64,000 nucleotides of DNA from Saccopteryx bilineata (GCF_036850765.1 NC_089495.1:202245847-202309846); one strand, 5' to 3'; shown: positions 22,721-34,418, counted from the first letter of the stretch. Made by a program: numbers and translations. The notes: generated from the letters alone by a model not told the origin.

Positions 22721-22998
22721 AAAACCCTTTAACATTTCTTGTAGGACTGGTTTGGTGGTGATGAACTCCTTTAGCTTTTTATTGTCTGGGAAGCTCTTTA
22801 TCTGTCCTTAGCTTTTACATGACAGCTTTGCTGGTTAGAGTAATCTTGGTTGTAGGTTCTTGCTTTTCATCACTTTGAATATTTTGTGCCAATCTCTTCT
22901 GGCTTGAAAAGTTTTTGTTGAGAAATCAGCTGAGAGTTTTATTGGGAGCTCCCTTGTGGGTAACTGTCTTTCCCTTGGTGCTCTTAAGACTCTCTCTG

Positions 22999-23195
22999 AC
23001 CTGACCTGTGGTGGCGCAGTGGATAAAGCCTCGACCTGGAAATGCTGAGGTCGCCGGTTCGAAACCCTGGGCTTGCCTGGTCAAGGCACATATGGGAGTT
23101 GATGCTTCCAGCTCCTCCCCCCTTCTCTCTCTCTCTCTCTCCTTTCTAAAATGAATAAAAAATTAAAAAAAAAAAAATGCTTAAAAAAAAAAAAA
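22999..23195 (+). repeat. SINE type B with TSD
   Basis: Complete plus-strand type B inserted in the L1 relic; TSD aagactctctctg at 22986-22998 and 23196-23208. Confidence 0.92.
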
Positions 23196-24533
23196 AAGAC
23201 TCTCTCTGTCTTTAACCTTTGCAATTTTAATTATGATGCGTCTTGGTGTGGGCCTCTTTGGGTTGGTATTGTTTGGGACTTTGTGCTCCTGGACTTGTGT
23301 GTTTATTTCTTTCTACAGGTTAGGAAAGTTTTCTGTCAATATTTCTTCAAATAGAATCTCAATCTCTTGTGCTCTCTCTTCTCCTTCTGGTATCCCTATG
23401 ATGTAGATGTTGTTATGCCTGATGTCGTCCCAGAAGTCCCTTCAACTGTTCTCATTTTTTGAAATTATTTTTTCTTTTCTGATTGGACGTCTCCTGCTAC
23501 CTTGTCTTCCAAATCACAGATTTGATCCTCTGCTTCATCAAATCAGCTATCAATTCCTTCTAGTGTATTCTTTGTTTAGTTACTGTATTCTGCATTTCTG
23601 ACTGGTTCTTTTTATGGTTTTTATGTTTTTTTTTTATGCTGTTGAAATTCTCACTAAATTTCTTGGGCATTCTTATAAGCTTTGTTTTGAACTTGGCATC
23701 TCATAGTTTGCTTGCCTTAATTTCATTTAGTTACTTTTCTGGAGATTTCTCCTGTTCTTTTATTTGGGACATTTTTTTTTTGTTTCTTTCTCCATTTTCC
23801 GTGCTTCTCTGTGTTTGTTTCTATGTATTAGATAGAGTTGCTATGTCTCCCAGGCTTGGTAGAGTGGTCTTATGTAGTAAGTGTTCTGTAGGGCACAGCC
23901 TCCCTGATCACTGAAGCTGGGTGCTCCAGGTGTGCCCCCCATGTGGGCTGTGTGCACCCTCCTGTTGCAGTTGAGCTTTGACTGCTGTTGGCACATTAAT
24001 GAGAGAGATTGACACACAGGCCAGCAGGCTCTGAGGACTGGCATGACTGCAGAGGAGGAGCTGCTGTGCAGGGGCTGACTCCCCGGAGCAGGACTCGCTT
24101 TAGCAGGGCTCTGATGCCCACCAAGTTGGCCCCTTGAGGGTGTCACTCGTGGAGATAGTTGAAAGGTGCTCGGTATGATCTGCAGCTGGCCACTGGGTGT
24201 GTGGGCTCTGGGGCCTCCTAGGCAATGCAGGCCAAAGTCAGTTGCCCTGCCCTGCCCTGGGGCCACCCAGCCTGAGCTACAAAGCAATCTGCAGGTGGCT
24301 GCTACTTGTGCTGGCCTTGGGAGAGGCCAAGCTGCAAATCGAGTTCAGCTGCCATTGTGCCAGGCGTGGGGACACTTCACAAGAGGCAGGTGGTACACCA
24401 CGGCCAGATGCTGCTTGTTTGCGGTTTGTGAACCTTTGAGAGAATTTAGGAAAGTCTGCAGCATGAGTCGAGACAGGCTGTTTGTATGGAAAAGCCACTG
24501 GAAGCAGCTTGGGAGGCTCTGGGCACTGTCTTT

Positions 24534-24904
24534 TTTTTTTTTTGTATTTTTCTGAAGTTGGAAACGGGGAGGCAGTCAGACAGATTCCTGCATGCACCCG
24601 ACCGGGATCCACCTGGCACGCCCACCAGGGGACGATGCTCTGCCCATCCAGGGTGTCGCTCTGTCGCGACCAGAGCTACTCTAGCTAGCGCCTGGGGCAG
24701 AGGCCAAGGAGCCATCCCCAGCGCCCGGGCCATCTTTTGCTCCAATGGTGCCTCGGCTGCGGGAGGGGAAGAGAGAGAGAGGAAGGAGAGGGGCAGGGGT
24801 GGAGAAGCAGATGGGCGCCTCTCCTGTGTACCCTGGCCGGGAATCAAACCCGGGACTTCTGCACGCCAGGCCGATGCTCTACCACTGAGCCTACCGGCCA
24901 GGGC
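24534..24904 (-). repeat. SINE type A with TSD
   Basis: Minus-strand type A. TSD ctgggcactgtcttt at 24519-24533 and 24905-24919. Confidence 0.93.
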
Positions 24905-24969
24905 CTGGGCACTGTCTTTGATGGTTCTACTCCTTGGTTGGATAGTTGATTCTCCTTGGGTGGACAGTT

Positions 24970-25301
24970 TTTTTTTATTTGTTTATTTTTTTACAGAGAC
25001 GGAAAGTGAGTCAGAGAGAGGGATAGACAGGGACAGACAGACAGGAATGGAGAGAGATGAGAAGCATTAATCATTAGTTTTTCATTGTGCGTTGTGACAC
25101 CTTAGTTGTTCATTGACTGCTTTCTCATATGTGCCTTGACCGCGGACCTTCAGCAGACCGAGTAACCCCTTGCTGGAGCCAGCGACCTTGGGTTCAAGCT
25201 GGTGGGCTTTTCGCGCTCAAGCTGGCGACCTCGGGGTATCGAACTTGGGTCCTCGGCATCCCAGTCCGATGCTCTATCCATTGCGCCACCACCTGGTCAG
25301 G
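24970..25301 (-). repeat. SINE type D with TSD
   Basis: Minus-strand type D. The TSD ctccttgggtggacagtt (24952-24969) is repeated with one change (acaatt) at 25302-25319. Confidence 0.92.
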
Positions 25302-25634
25302 CTCCTTGGGTGGACAATTAGGTAATAATACCATTCCCTCCAGTCGCTAGACATCCCCCCCTTCTGACCCTGCTTCAGTGGGCGGTACTCGTTCTAGCCC
25401 CACCTCCTTCCCACTGACCAGTTCAAGCTCGAGGTAACCAGCTACCCAGGCTTGACATTTTTTGAAGTAGATGGCATCTATTCACCTCCATTCTGTGCTT
25501 GATCAGTAAAGGATGTTTGGTGACAGCTTCCACAAGTTCAGGTCCTTCCCTTCCTCAAAAGTTATATTCTAACCTGAGATTCTGCTGCCTCATGCGACAC
25601 AACAAGTCAACTCCAAGATTCCGGGCAGGAACCA

Positions 25635-25830
25635 GGTAGAAGAACGTGATAGAAAGAGCATGGGGCTTGAAAGCAGACACACTCACCCGGGGTTTAACAG
25701 CTGGCTCTACCTGCGTCCATAAAGAACCACCTTCCCTCTCTGAGCCTCAAATTTCTCAGCTATAATATGGAAATTATAGTACTTACCTACTAGGGTTCTT
25801 ATGTGCAAAATGGGGGATAGAATTAGATGC
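25635..25830 (+). repeat. MIR SINE relic
   Basis: The stretches gaaagagcatggggcttgaa, then ccttccctctctgagcctca and tactagggttcttatgtgca, follow MIR in order. Confidence 0.65.
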
Positions 25831-26079
25831 AGGGAGGGAGGAGTGGAAGGAGTCCGGCAGGAATCTGAAGTTTCTGAGCTCAAGAACGACAACAGGTTTT
25901 CCTGGTTCCCAACTATCAACAGTAGTTCTCTCTAGGCAGAGAGATTGAGGAGCAGTGAGGAGGGAACTTTTTCTTATAATTTAATAAACTTTAGTATTGT
26001 TTGAATTTTTTACAATAAGAATGATTTAATTTTGGAATTATAATAGATTTAGTACACATACTTAAATTGAAAGCTTTTT

Positions 26080-26268
26080 TTATTTTTATTTTAGATTTTA
26101 TTTATTCATTTTTTTTTATTAGAGAGAGAGAGAGAGAGAGAACGGGGGGGGAGGAGCTGGAAGTTTCAACTCCCATATGTGCCTTGACTGGGCAAGCTCA
26201 GGGTTTTGAACCGGCGACCTCAGTATTCCAGGTCAATGCTTTATCCACTGCGCCACCACAGGTCAGGC
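26080..26268 (-). repeat. SINE type B, first of a nested series
   Basis: Minus-strand type B with the head ending ccacaggtcaggc. The target site gaaagcttttttta is present at 26069 and again at 26269. Confidence 0.9.
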
Positions 26269-26282
26269 GAAAGCTTTTTTTA

Positions 26283-26696
26283 TTTTATTTTATTTTATTT
26301 TATTTTATTTTTTCATTTTTCTGAAGCTGGAAACAGGGAGAGACAGTCAGACAGACTCCCGCATGCGCCCGACCGGGATCCACCCGGCACGCCCACCAGG
26401 GGGCGATGCTCTGCCCACCAGGGGGCGATGCTCTGCCCATCCTGGGCGTCGCCATGTTGCGACCAGAGCCACTCTAGCGCCTGAGGCAGAGGCCACAGAG
26501 CCATCCCCAGCGCCCGGGCCATCTTTGCTCCAATGGAGCCTTGGCTGCGGGAGGGGAAGAGAGAGACAGAGAGGAAAGCGCGGCGGAGGGGTGGAGAAGC
26601 AGATGGGCGCTTCTCCTGTGTGCCCTGGCCGGGAATCGAACCCGGGTCCTCCGCACGCTAGGCCGACGCTCTACCGCTGAGCCAACTGGCCAGGGC
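26283..26696 (-). repeat. SINE type A at the same target site
   Basis: Minus-strand type A, with a (TTTTA)n tail at 26281-26312. It sits between the second (26269) and third (26697) copies of gaaagctttttt, so it entered the duplicated target of the type B SINE. Two tandem gggcgatgctctgcccacca blocks are present, as in the copy at 8923. Confidence 0.92.
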
Positions 26697-26723
26697 GAAA
26701 GCTTTTTTTAAAAGCTTATATTG

Positions 26724-27096
26724 GCCCTGGCCAGTAGGCTCAGCAGTAGAGCATCGGCGTGGCGTGCAGGAGTCCCGGGTTCAATTCCCGGCCAGGGCAC
26801 ACAGGAGAAGCGCCCATCTGCTTCTCCACCCTTCCCCCTCTCCTTCCTCTCTGTCTCTCTCTTCCCCTCCCGCAGCCGAGGCTCCATTGGAGCAAAGATG
26901 GCCCGGGCGCTGGGGATGGCTCTGTGGCCTCTGCCCCAGGCGCTAGAATGGCTCTGGATGTAACAGAGCGATGCCCCAGAGGGGCAGAGCATCGCCCCCT
27001 GGTGGGCATGCCGGGTGGATCCCGGTCGGGCGCATGCGGGAGTCTGTGTGACTGCTTCCCCATTTCCAGCTTCGGAAAAATGAAAAAAAAATAAAT
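26724..27096 (+). repeat. SINE type A, opposite orientation
   Basis: Plus-strand type A, TSD aaaagcttatattg at 26710-26723 and 27097-27110. It lies right beside the two preceding SINEs, again at an AAGCTT site. Confidence 0.93.
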
Positions 27097-27176
27097 AAAA
27101 GCTTATATTGCAGCCCTGGTCACATAGCTCAGTTGGAGAGCATTGTCCTGATACGCAAAGGTTGCCGGTTTCACCC

Positions 27177-27208
27177 TTCTTTCCTTTCCTTTCCTTTCCC
27201 TCTCCTTC

Positions 27209-27271
<63 letters not shown>
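27177..27271. repeat. (CTTT)n microsatellite
   Basis: Ctttcctttcc grading into about 17 tandem CTTT units. It probably grew from the tail of the type D SINE that follows on the minus strand. Confidence 0.93.
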
Positions 27272-27535
27272 TTGTGACAGAGACAGAGAGAGGGACAGAT
27301 AGGGACAGAGAGACAGGAAGAGAGAGAGATGAGAAGCATCAGTTCTTTGTTGTTGCACCTTAGTTGTTCATTGATTGCTTTCTCATATGTGCCTTGACAG
27401 GGGGCTCCAGCAGAGCGAGTGACCCCTGCTCAAGCCAGCGACCTTGGGCTCAAGCCAGCGACCTCAGGGTTTCGAAGCTTGATCCTCCGCATCCCAGTCT
27501 GACGCTCTATCTACTGCGCCATCACCTGGTCAGGC
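27272..27535 (-). repeat. SINE type D
   Basis: Minus-strand type D, head ending cacctggtcaggc, somewhat shortened in the middle. Confidence 0.88.
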
Positions 27536-27779
27536 TATCTCTCTCTTTCTCTCCCTTGCTCTCTCTCTAAAATCAATAAATTAAAAAATAAAATAAAATA
27601 AAATTTTCTATTGCACAGAAAGTTATTTAGGAGGCTGATGAGAGTGATTGCTTCTGGGAAGGACTCAAAGACCTGAGGTCTGGGGTGGGAGAGAGACTTC
27701 CTGTGTATTCTTTTATACTGTGTGAAACGTTCTCATCATGCATTTGCATTACTTTTCTATCGAATAAGTATTACTTTTT

Positions 27780-28162
27780 GTTTTTGTTTTTGGGTTTTTT
27801 TTGTATTTTTCTGAAGTTGGAAACGGTGAGGCAGTCAGACAGACTCCCGCATGCGCCCGACCGGGATCCACCCGGCATGCCCACCAGGGGACGATGCTCT
27901 GCCCATCTGGGGCGTTGCTCTGTTGCAACCAGAGCCATTCTAGTGCCTGAGGCAGAGGCCACAGAGCCATCCTCAGCGCCCAGGCCATCTTTGCTCCAGT
28001 GGAGCCTCAGCTACAGGAGGGGAAGAGAGACACAGAGAGGAAGGAGAGGGGGAGGAGTGGAGAAACAGATGGGCGCTTCTCCTGTGTGCCCTGGCCGGGA
28101 ATCGAACCCAGGACTCCTGCATGCCAGGCCGACGCTCCACCACCGAGCCAACCAGCCAGGGC
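27780..28162 (-). repeat. SINE type A with TSD
   Basis: Minus-strand type A; TSD cgaataagtattacttttt at 27761-27779 and from 28163. Confidence 0.93.
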
Positions 28163-28629
28163 CGAATAAGTATTACTTTTTAAAAGTTTAAAAATCAAAG
28201 GAAAAATATTTAAAATGAAGACTAAAAGTGAAAAATGTGTGGTTACTTTGTTCATACCCTATAACCTCAACAGACAGAAACACACATAACACCTATACAC
28301 AGTTTCCAGATTGGTTTTCTGTAGCAAGTGGTATGTGTTGACCTAGGACAGAAGCCCCACGCTTGATCAAGGTGCAGTTCCCAAGGACCTCAGCTGGGGG
28401 AGCCATTGAGCGCTCACTGGAGGAGGGCCGTGGCAACTCCCGGGTAATTTAAACACCACAAACCAGAAGAATGACTGGGGGCAGGAGTGGGCTCCCTGGA
28501 TCAGGACAGCCCCCGCCCTCAGATGAAAAGAAACACAGACAGAAGGTCAGGGATTCCGGGCCTTCCCTTAGCGGATCTCTTCCATGTAGGGTGGTAGCAA
28601 GAAAGAAGGTCCGTTTTTCCTTGCTGTGG

Positions 28630-28790
28630 GAAGAGCATCAATATCCGAGTCAGGTGCCTGAGTTGAGTCCTACCTCTGTTGTTTCTAGCTTAAAAAAAAA
28701 ATTCAAACTTGTGCCAGTCACTTAACTTCTCTGAGACTCAATTCCCTCATTTGTGAAACAGGGACAATATTAACAACTGAATCTTTTTTT
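28630..28790 (+). repeat. MIR SINE relic
   Basis: The stretches gtgccagtcacttaacttct, then ctgagactcaattccctcat and ttgtgaaacagggacaatat, are typical MIR. Confidence 0.75.
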
Positions 28791-28799
28791 TTCTAACTA

Positions 28800-28834
28800 T
28801 AATTTATGGAGCACCTACTATAAGCTGAAAGAAA

Positions 28835-28890
<56 letters not shown>

Positions 28891-28980
28891 AATGCTTTAC
28901 ATATGTAAATACATTAGCTCTTATAACTAGTCTGTGAAACAGATATTGTTGTCCTCATTTTAGAGATAAAGAAGTTCAGA
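28800..28980 (-). repeat. MIR relic with (AAAG)n expansion
   Basis: Antisense MIR (tggagcacctactataagct, then gctttacatatgtaaataca) interrupted at 28829-28891 by about 16 AAAG units. Confidence 0.65.
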
Positions 28981-28984
28981 AAAG

Positions 28985-29205
28985 TGTGTATTTTTGTTTT
29001 TGTTCCTTCTCAGTGAGAGGAGGAGAGGCAGAGACCGACTCTCGCATGCACCCCAACCAGGATCTACCCGGCATGCCCACCAGGGGCGATGCTCTGCCCA
29101 TCTGGGGCCATGCCCGCAACTGAGATCTTAGCGCCTGAGGGAGAGGCCATGAAGCCATCCTCAGCACCTGGGGTTAACTTGCTCAATCAAGCTATGGCTG
29201 CATGG

Positions 29206-29243
<38 letters not shown>

Positions 29244-29366
29244 AGCGAGAGGAGGAGGGGTGGAGAAGTAGATGGGTGCTTCTCTTGTGTGCCCTGACCT
29301 GGAATTGAACCTGAGACATCCACATGCTAGACCAACGCTCTACAACTGAGCCAGCTGGTCAGACCT
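28985..29366 (-). repeat. SINE, type A subfamily
   Basis: Related to type A but with a distinct tail (cagtgagaggaggagaggca) and a (GA)n run at 29212-29240. It matches the copies at 54718 and 61551 better than the main type A group. Head ending agccagctggtcaga. Confidence 0.85.
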
Positions 29367-29394
29367 AAACAGTGGTCTTTTTTTAAAAGGTAAA

Positions 29395-29830
29395 TAATAG
29401 CCAACATTTATGTAGTGTTTCCTATGCGTGTAGTCACTCTTCTAAGAACTTGACTCATACCTGACCTGTGGTGGTACTGCTGACCTGGAACATTGAGGTC
29501 ACCAGCTCAAAACCCTGGGCTTGCCTGGTCAAGACACCTACGAGAAGCAATCAATGAACAACTAAAGTGAAGCAACTACGATCTTGCTCCTTCTCTGTCT
29601 CTCCCTCTCCTTCTCTCTAAAATCAATAATAAAATCTTAAAAAAAAAAAGAACTTGACTCAACAACTTAACTCATAACAACTCTATGAAGTAGCTATAGT
29701 ATTGTTATTCTTATTTTATGCATGAGGAATCTGAGGCAGGGAGAGGTGAAACGATTAGCCTGAAATTCTATGGCTGGTGAATGGAGGGGCCAGAGTTTGA
29801 AGTCAGGTAGACTAGCTCTTAATCATTGTG
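29395..29830 (-). repeat. MIR relic split by a SINE
   Basis: 29395-29457 (agccaacatttatgtagtgt) and 29648-29830 (ctctatgaagtagctatagt, then gcatgaggaatctgaggcag) are one antisense MIR. The type B SINE at 29458-29647 divides it. Confidence 0.75.
29458..29647 (+). repeat. SINE type B with TSD
   Basis: Plus-strand type B lacking part of its A box. TSD aagaacttgactca at 29444-29457 and 29648-29661. Confidence 0.9.
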
Positions 29831-30390
29831 TTAGAACTCAGACAACTCTCCTATTTAAAACCCTCCACTGTGTTTCCCCCTGCACTAAAAATAAACCCAA
29901 CTTCCTTTCTCCGGCGTGCAAGGCCTCACTCGACTTGGTTCTGGCATGATCTGACCTCATCTGTCACTGTCCCCCTCGCTCAGTCTGCTTCAGATGCACC
30001 CGCTTCTCCTGGTTCTTCAGCTGTGCCAAGCACATTGCTGCCTCAGGGCCTTTGCATTCGTTGTTTCCTCCACCTGAAATGGTTATCCCCCAGACTCTTG
30101 TATGACTCATTCCCTCACTACACCCACATCTCCGCTCAAAAGGCATCCCCTCAAAGAGGCATTCCTAGCTAAGATAGACACCCTTTTGATGCTGCTTAAT
30201 TTTTTTCGCAGCACTTAGAATTCTCTGAAATTACGCGTTTGGTTGCTTGTCTCTTTCAGCAGAACGTGAGCCCAGACTCGGGTGTCTTGTCCACTGCTAG
30301 GTATCCAGTGCTCAGGCCCGGGACCTACCACATGTTAGACCCCTACTATATATTGAATAGTTGCTGGATGAATAAACGAACGCAGGGGCA
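29830..30390 (+). repeat. L2 LINE 3' relic
   Basis: Good order along an L2 3' end: acccaacttcctttctccgg, tctgacctcatctgtcactg, tgcctcagggcctttgcatt, tgaatagttgctggatgaat. Confidence 0.75.
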
Positions 30391-30839
30391 AGGTCACGCA
30401 ATGGGTTAGTGGCACGGTGAGGACACGAACTGAGTTGTCTGGTCCTGCAGCCTGTGCTCTTAGTCACTGTGCTGGGCTGGGCTGACCCTGAGAGATCAGG
30501 AGGTTCTGACAGCACAATGAATGTAAAGCACTTTGAAGATTGCCAAGTGCTGGAAAACAAAGGATTATTATTATTACCCTTCAGTTCACTGTGTGCTCAT
30601 CTGTGAAATGGGGATAATGAAACCCTGCGCTGCCGACTTGAAGAGAAGGTTTTGCGGCGGGCCAGTGAGACAGTGGATGGAAGGGCAGACGTACACGAGT
30701 CAGGCCCGGTGCGGTCGAAGGGACTGCAAAGGTGATTTCCACGCCAGTGGCTTCCCAAGGCTCCCATCCTCTACCTCGAGTTTGACATTAATATTGCTGA
30801 CAGGAGAGGGGGAGGTAAGGGGACATGAGGGACTGAGGG

Positions 30840-30960
30840 ACTCTGCGTCCCAGTAATTAAACATGTTGGGACTGAAGCGCTGCCAGCGGCAGCATCTGGT
30901 TGCAATTACCAGAGGGGACCGAAGTGATTAGTCACCTTTATAGTGAGAGCCAGGCTGGTC
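30840..30960. other. Repeat-free block with homeodomain and E-box-like motifs
   Basis: Unique sequence with TAATTA-like sites (cagtaattaaac and ttgcaattaccag) around a CAGCATCTGG E-box-like site. It lies about 4 kb upstream of GDF5. Enhancer function is a guess; nothing in the window proves it. Confidence 0.25.
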
Positions 30961-31214
30961 TCCTGGGCTCCTCCCTGGAGAGGGCCTTCTAAGCAAGCTC
31001 CGAGTCCCCTTTCCCTGCTCCCACCCCACTCTGGGGTCCCCGGGTCCTCCAGCGATAGCCCCTGATCTGAGTCCTCCGCTTCCCAAGGTCCCAGCCCATG
31101 GGATGAGACTTGACTGAAAGCCAAGAATACCATAACGCCCCCACCGCCCTTTTTCTTCTTGTGTTTCTAGAGGCCAAGTCGGGAATCTTTGGTAAAAAAA
31201 AGAAAAAAAAAAGT

Positions 31215-31620
31215 GTCAAAGCAGGAATTAGGCTCCAAAAGTAATTTAACCTTTCTGAACTTCAGTTTCTTTATCTGCAACCTGTGGGACTAACAACGCC
31301 TTCATCATTGCTTTGCTGCGAAGATAAACGAGATAAAAAGGCGGAGGCATACCGGGGCGCACGTCTAGTTTACGGGAGTACGTGCTCGGTAAATAGTAGC
31401 TGTTATTAATGTTTTCCAGGTGCTAGGCTAATCACTTTTTATGATTCATTTCATTGAGTCCCTATAAAACCCCTGTAAGTAGGGACTGTCATGGTCCCTG
31501 TTCAGAGTTCCAGAGAGGTTTGGGGATTTCTAAAGACCGTACGATGTTCTAAAGCACATAGCAGAACTGGAATTCAGCACCAGGTCTGCCTGTAGCCAGA
31601 GTCCTCCTCGCTTTTTATTC
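31215..31620 (+). repeat. Two MIR relics, head to tail
   Basis: 31215-31400 is a plus-strand MIR (aatttaacctttctgaactt and following). 31405-31620 is an antisense MIR (ttttccaggtgctaggctaa, then cctgtaagtagggactgtca). Confidence 0.65.
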
Positions 31621-31659
31621 AGCCGTGTGCAGGCGCCTATGGGCTCTTTGATTTGTTCA

Positions 31660-32640
31660 TCCCTTCATTTATTCACTCGCTCAACTTAACAAAGTGCCTA
31701 GTGAGTGGCAGGACAGACTCCCTGCCTTTAAGGAGCTCAGAGTCCAGCAGGGAAGGCATGATATGTCCACAAATAACTACATCTTAAAGCAGAAAGTGAT
31801 GGCTTTCATATATAAGGGTGGTTAGAGAGTTATTCATCCATACAACACATACTGCGAATCTGCTATGTGCTGGGCCCGGTGCCCAGCGCTGGGAATAATT
31901 GAAAGATAAATATAGTACGGTCTAGTCATAATCTAATGGGGGAGACAGATATATAAATAAATTATTACAGTTATAAGGAATTAAGTTATGATTTTTTTAA
32001 AAAAAAAGGCATGAAAAAAGTACACAGAAGAAATGAACTGTGTTTGAGACAAAGGGCAAGGGCAGAACTGGGGATCTTTGAGCCGCCAAAGTAGAAAGGG
32101 GCACAGAAAGTATGTGGTGGCAATTCTGGAGTACATATTTTCAGGTGGGTGAGGGAAGGCTTCCTGGAGGAGGGGGCACATGAGTTGGCACTTTTCATTG
32201 GGTAGGATTTAGATAGAGGGAGAGTTGGAACAGATATCCTAAAGGCGTGGCAGCCAGTTTTAAGGGAATTATAGGACAGGCAGTGAGGAGGACAGAGACA
32301 GTGAGGCGGGGGGATGGAGAGGAGGGAGGAATGCCAGACAGGACTGCCGAAGCGGGGCAAGTCAACAGGGAAGTCAAGTGTTGTGAATCCGGGCAGTTGG
32401 AAGGATAGGAATGAGTTCAGGTCTTCTTCAAAGCTTCCTGAAAGAATGCGTGGTGGTGCGTTGGCCCTTTGCAATGGGGAGGTGGAGCTCTACTGGGTTT
32501 TCTGACTGAGGAGCACCAAATGAAACTTAAAATGGCCAACTGATGCTGCTGTGCTCTGAAGATCAGTAAGGATCTTGGAGCGTCACCATGAAAGGGTTAG
32601 TCAGGCACCTGAGTACTCCAGCTGTGAGTTTCATCTTTCA
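31660..32640. other. Intergenic sequence, MIR/L2-like fragments only
   Basis: A few short fragments resemble MIR or L2 (acacatactgcgaatctgct at 31845, ggaggcttcctggagg-like stretches near 32160). Otherwise nothing is recognised and no gene is seen. Confidence 0.4.
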
Positions 32641-32773
32641 TTCATCAAACACTTACTGAGCCTCTACTCTGTGCCAGCTTATGCTGGAAAACCAATCTGG
32701 TGACCTTAGAGTATGAACAGGTCTCTATTAGGCAGGCTCAAAGAATCTCAGATTAAGAAGTAAACATGCTTGG

Positions 32774-32970
32774 CCCTGGCCGGGTGGTTCAGTGTAGAAC
32801 ATCATCTTGGCATGCCAAGGTTGCAGGTTCGATCCCAGATCAGGGCACATATGAGAAGCAACCAATGAGTGCACAGCTAAGTGGAAAAACAGGTGATGCT
32901 TCTTTCTCTCTCTCCCTCTCTTTCTTTCTCTCTCTCTCTCATTAATGGGAAAATTTCTTAAATAATAATA
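32774..32970 (+). repeat. SINE type C
   Basis: Head ggccctggccgggtggttca, B box ggttcgatcccag, tail ending in an ataataataaaaat run. Confidence 0.88.
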
Positions 32971-33024
32971 AAAATAAGGAAGCCTATCTGATTACTGCTT
33001 CTACTGCTGCTATACCTCCTACAG

Positions 33025-33411
33025 CAGGGGTCTCAAACTCAACTCAGCATGTGGGCCGCAGAGCAAGATCACAGCCATTCGGCGGGCTGCACTAGGTCTA
33101 CAAAAGGCAACTGTTACGCAACACTTTTCTCACTGCAGTTGAAAACAAAAAAAAATCAGTACAACAAGCACAATCGTACATGCAGTTTACTCAGTGTCAC
33201 AAAACGACCAGAAACTGTAGTTCGCATCACAACTGCTGTTAACTAAGCTAATATCTAGCTAGGATGCTAGAGAAATGAAAAATACAAGTAGGCCCCTAGG
33301 CTTACTTAATTTTATCCAAAATATTTTGAACTTCATGGATTAGTTTGCGGGCCGCACAAAATTGTTCGGCGGGCCGCATGCGGCCCGCAGGCCGCGAGCT
33401 TGAGACCCCTG
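33025..33411. mobile_element. Non-autonomous hAT element with perfect 8 bp TSD
   Basis: 387 bp with inverted ends CAGGGGTCTCAAACTC and GAGCTTGAGACCCCTG. The 8 bp TSD tcctacag is at 33017-33024 and 33412-33419. GC-rich subterminal ggcgggccgcatgcggcccg blocks can fold back. The interior has no transposase. Confidence 0.93.
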
Positions 33412-34249
33412 TCCTACAGTGTGACAAGTAGCGAAATGTACAAGGAAGAGGTAATTGGTTCTGTCTGGGGATCAGGGAAGGCTTCCTAGAGGAGGCGAAT
33501 TTTCAGGATGAAGCTCTCTTTCAGTTGTGGGAGTGAAAGGAGGGTATTCCAGGGGTAGGAAGCAGCTTCCCCCATGAGCCCAGCTGGAATTGAGACTTCT
33601 TCCAGAGCTAGCAAAAAAGCATCATGTGGGAAGTCATTCTTCCAGCCTCCTGCAGGGGCCGCTGCTGCCCCAGCCTGGGTCTGCCACCTCTGGGCTCAGC
33701 TAGTCCTTTCCAACAAAACTCTTGAGTCTGTCTTTCCTGGGGTGATAGTGAGGTACACCCTGGACCTGCCTCCATCCAAGGAGTGGGCTCTGGGGTGATG
33801 ATGCCCTCCAATACTGAAGAAATCATCTGAGTGTAGTGAATGGCTTTTGGGGGAGGGTGTAGTGGGTACTGATATTTTTCTGTCTCTGGGTCACTACAAG
33901 TTTATTAAAATAAGAGAAACTGTGGGTAAATGCTGCCATCTGTGCTGCCCCCCCCCAACGACAAATCAGGCCCCAGACTAGACGCATGGGGTTGAAACTG
34001 CTTTAAAAACACCCCAAGGACTGAGCTGAAAAACCACACTCCCCGCGCTTCTGGGGCTTATGGTCCTGGAGCCCATTCCTCAGCGTCTCTCCTCAGGAGG
34101 GTGGGGTGGGTTGCCCCGCGAGGCAGAGGTGAGGACCCCTGAGTCGGCTCCACGGACCGAGGGGCCCCCTACGCCTAGAGTCACGCTTCAGGGCTCCGTG
34201 CCAAGAGCCCCCGTGAGCCGCGGCCTCGAAAGGGCAGCGGTGATTTTTT

Positions 34250-34381
34250 TCACATAAATATATCGCACTTAAATGAGTTTAGACAGCATGACATCAGAGA
34301 GTAATTAAATTGGTTTGGGTTGAAATTCCGTTTCCAATTCCTGAGTTCAGGTTTGTAAAAGATTTTTCTGAGCACCTGCAG

Positions 34382-34418
<37 letters not shown>

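Larger units (their letters stand above)
21345..24500 (-). mobile_element. L1/HAL1 LINE relic in antisense, interrupted
   Basis: 21345-22161 is an antisense mammalian L1 3' end (for example ttagattccacatataagtg, then catatcttggctactgtaaa). 22556 to about 23830 reads, on the minus strand, as the C-terminal region of an L1 ORF1-like protein typical of HAL1 (for example actctccctttagc region and attttaattatgatgcgtct). Many stops and gaps make it a dead copy. Type D and type B SINEs and a TTC array interrupt it. The boundary after 23830 is uncertain; 23900-24500 is GC-rich and not securely L1. Confidence 0.7.
27113..27598 (+). repeat. SINE type C split by a type D SINE
   Basis: The head gccctggtcacatagctcag starts at 27113 and the tail ctctctaaaatcaataaatt is at 27560-27598. 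Between them are a CTTT array and a minus-strand type D SINE (27272-27535). Confidence 0.82.

Noticed and set aside
22535..22735. ORF with a long run of glutamate (and serine on the other strand)
   Set aside because: It is the TTC/GAA microsatellite inside an L1 relic.
24166..24555. 129-codon ORF in a GC-rich stretch (23900-24500)
   Set aside because: No recognised similarity, no splice context, and it runs into the type A SINE at 24534.
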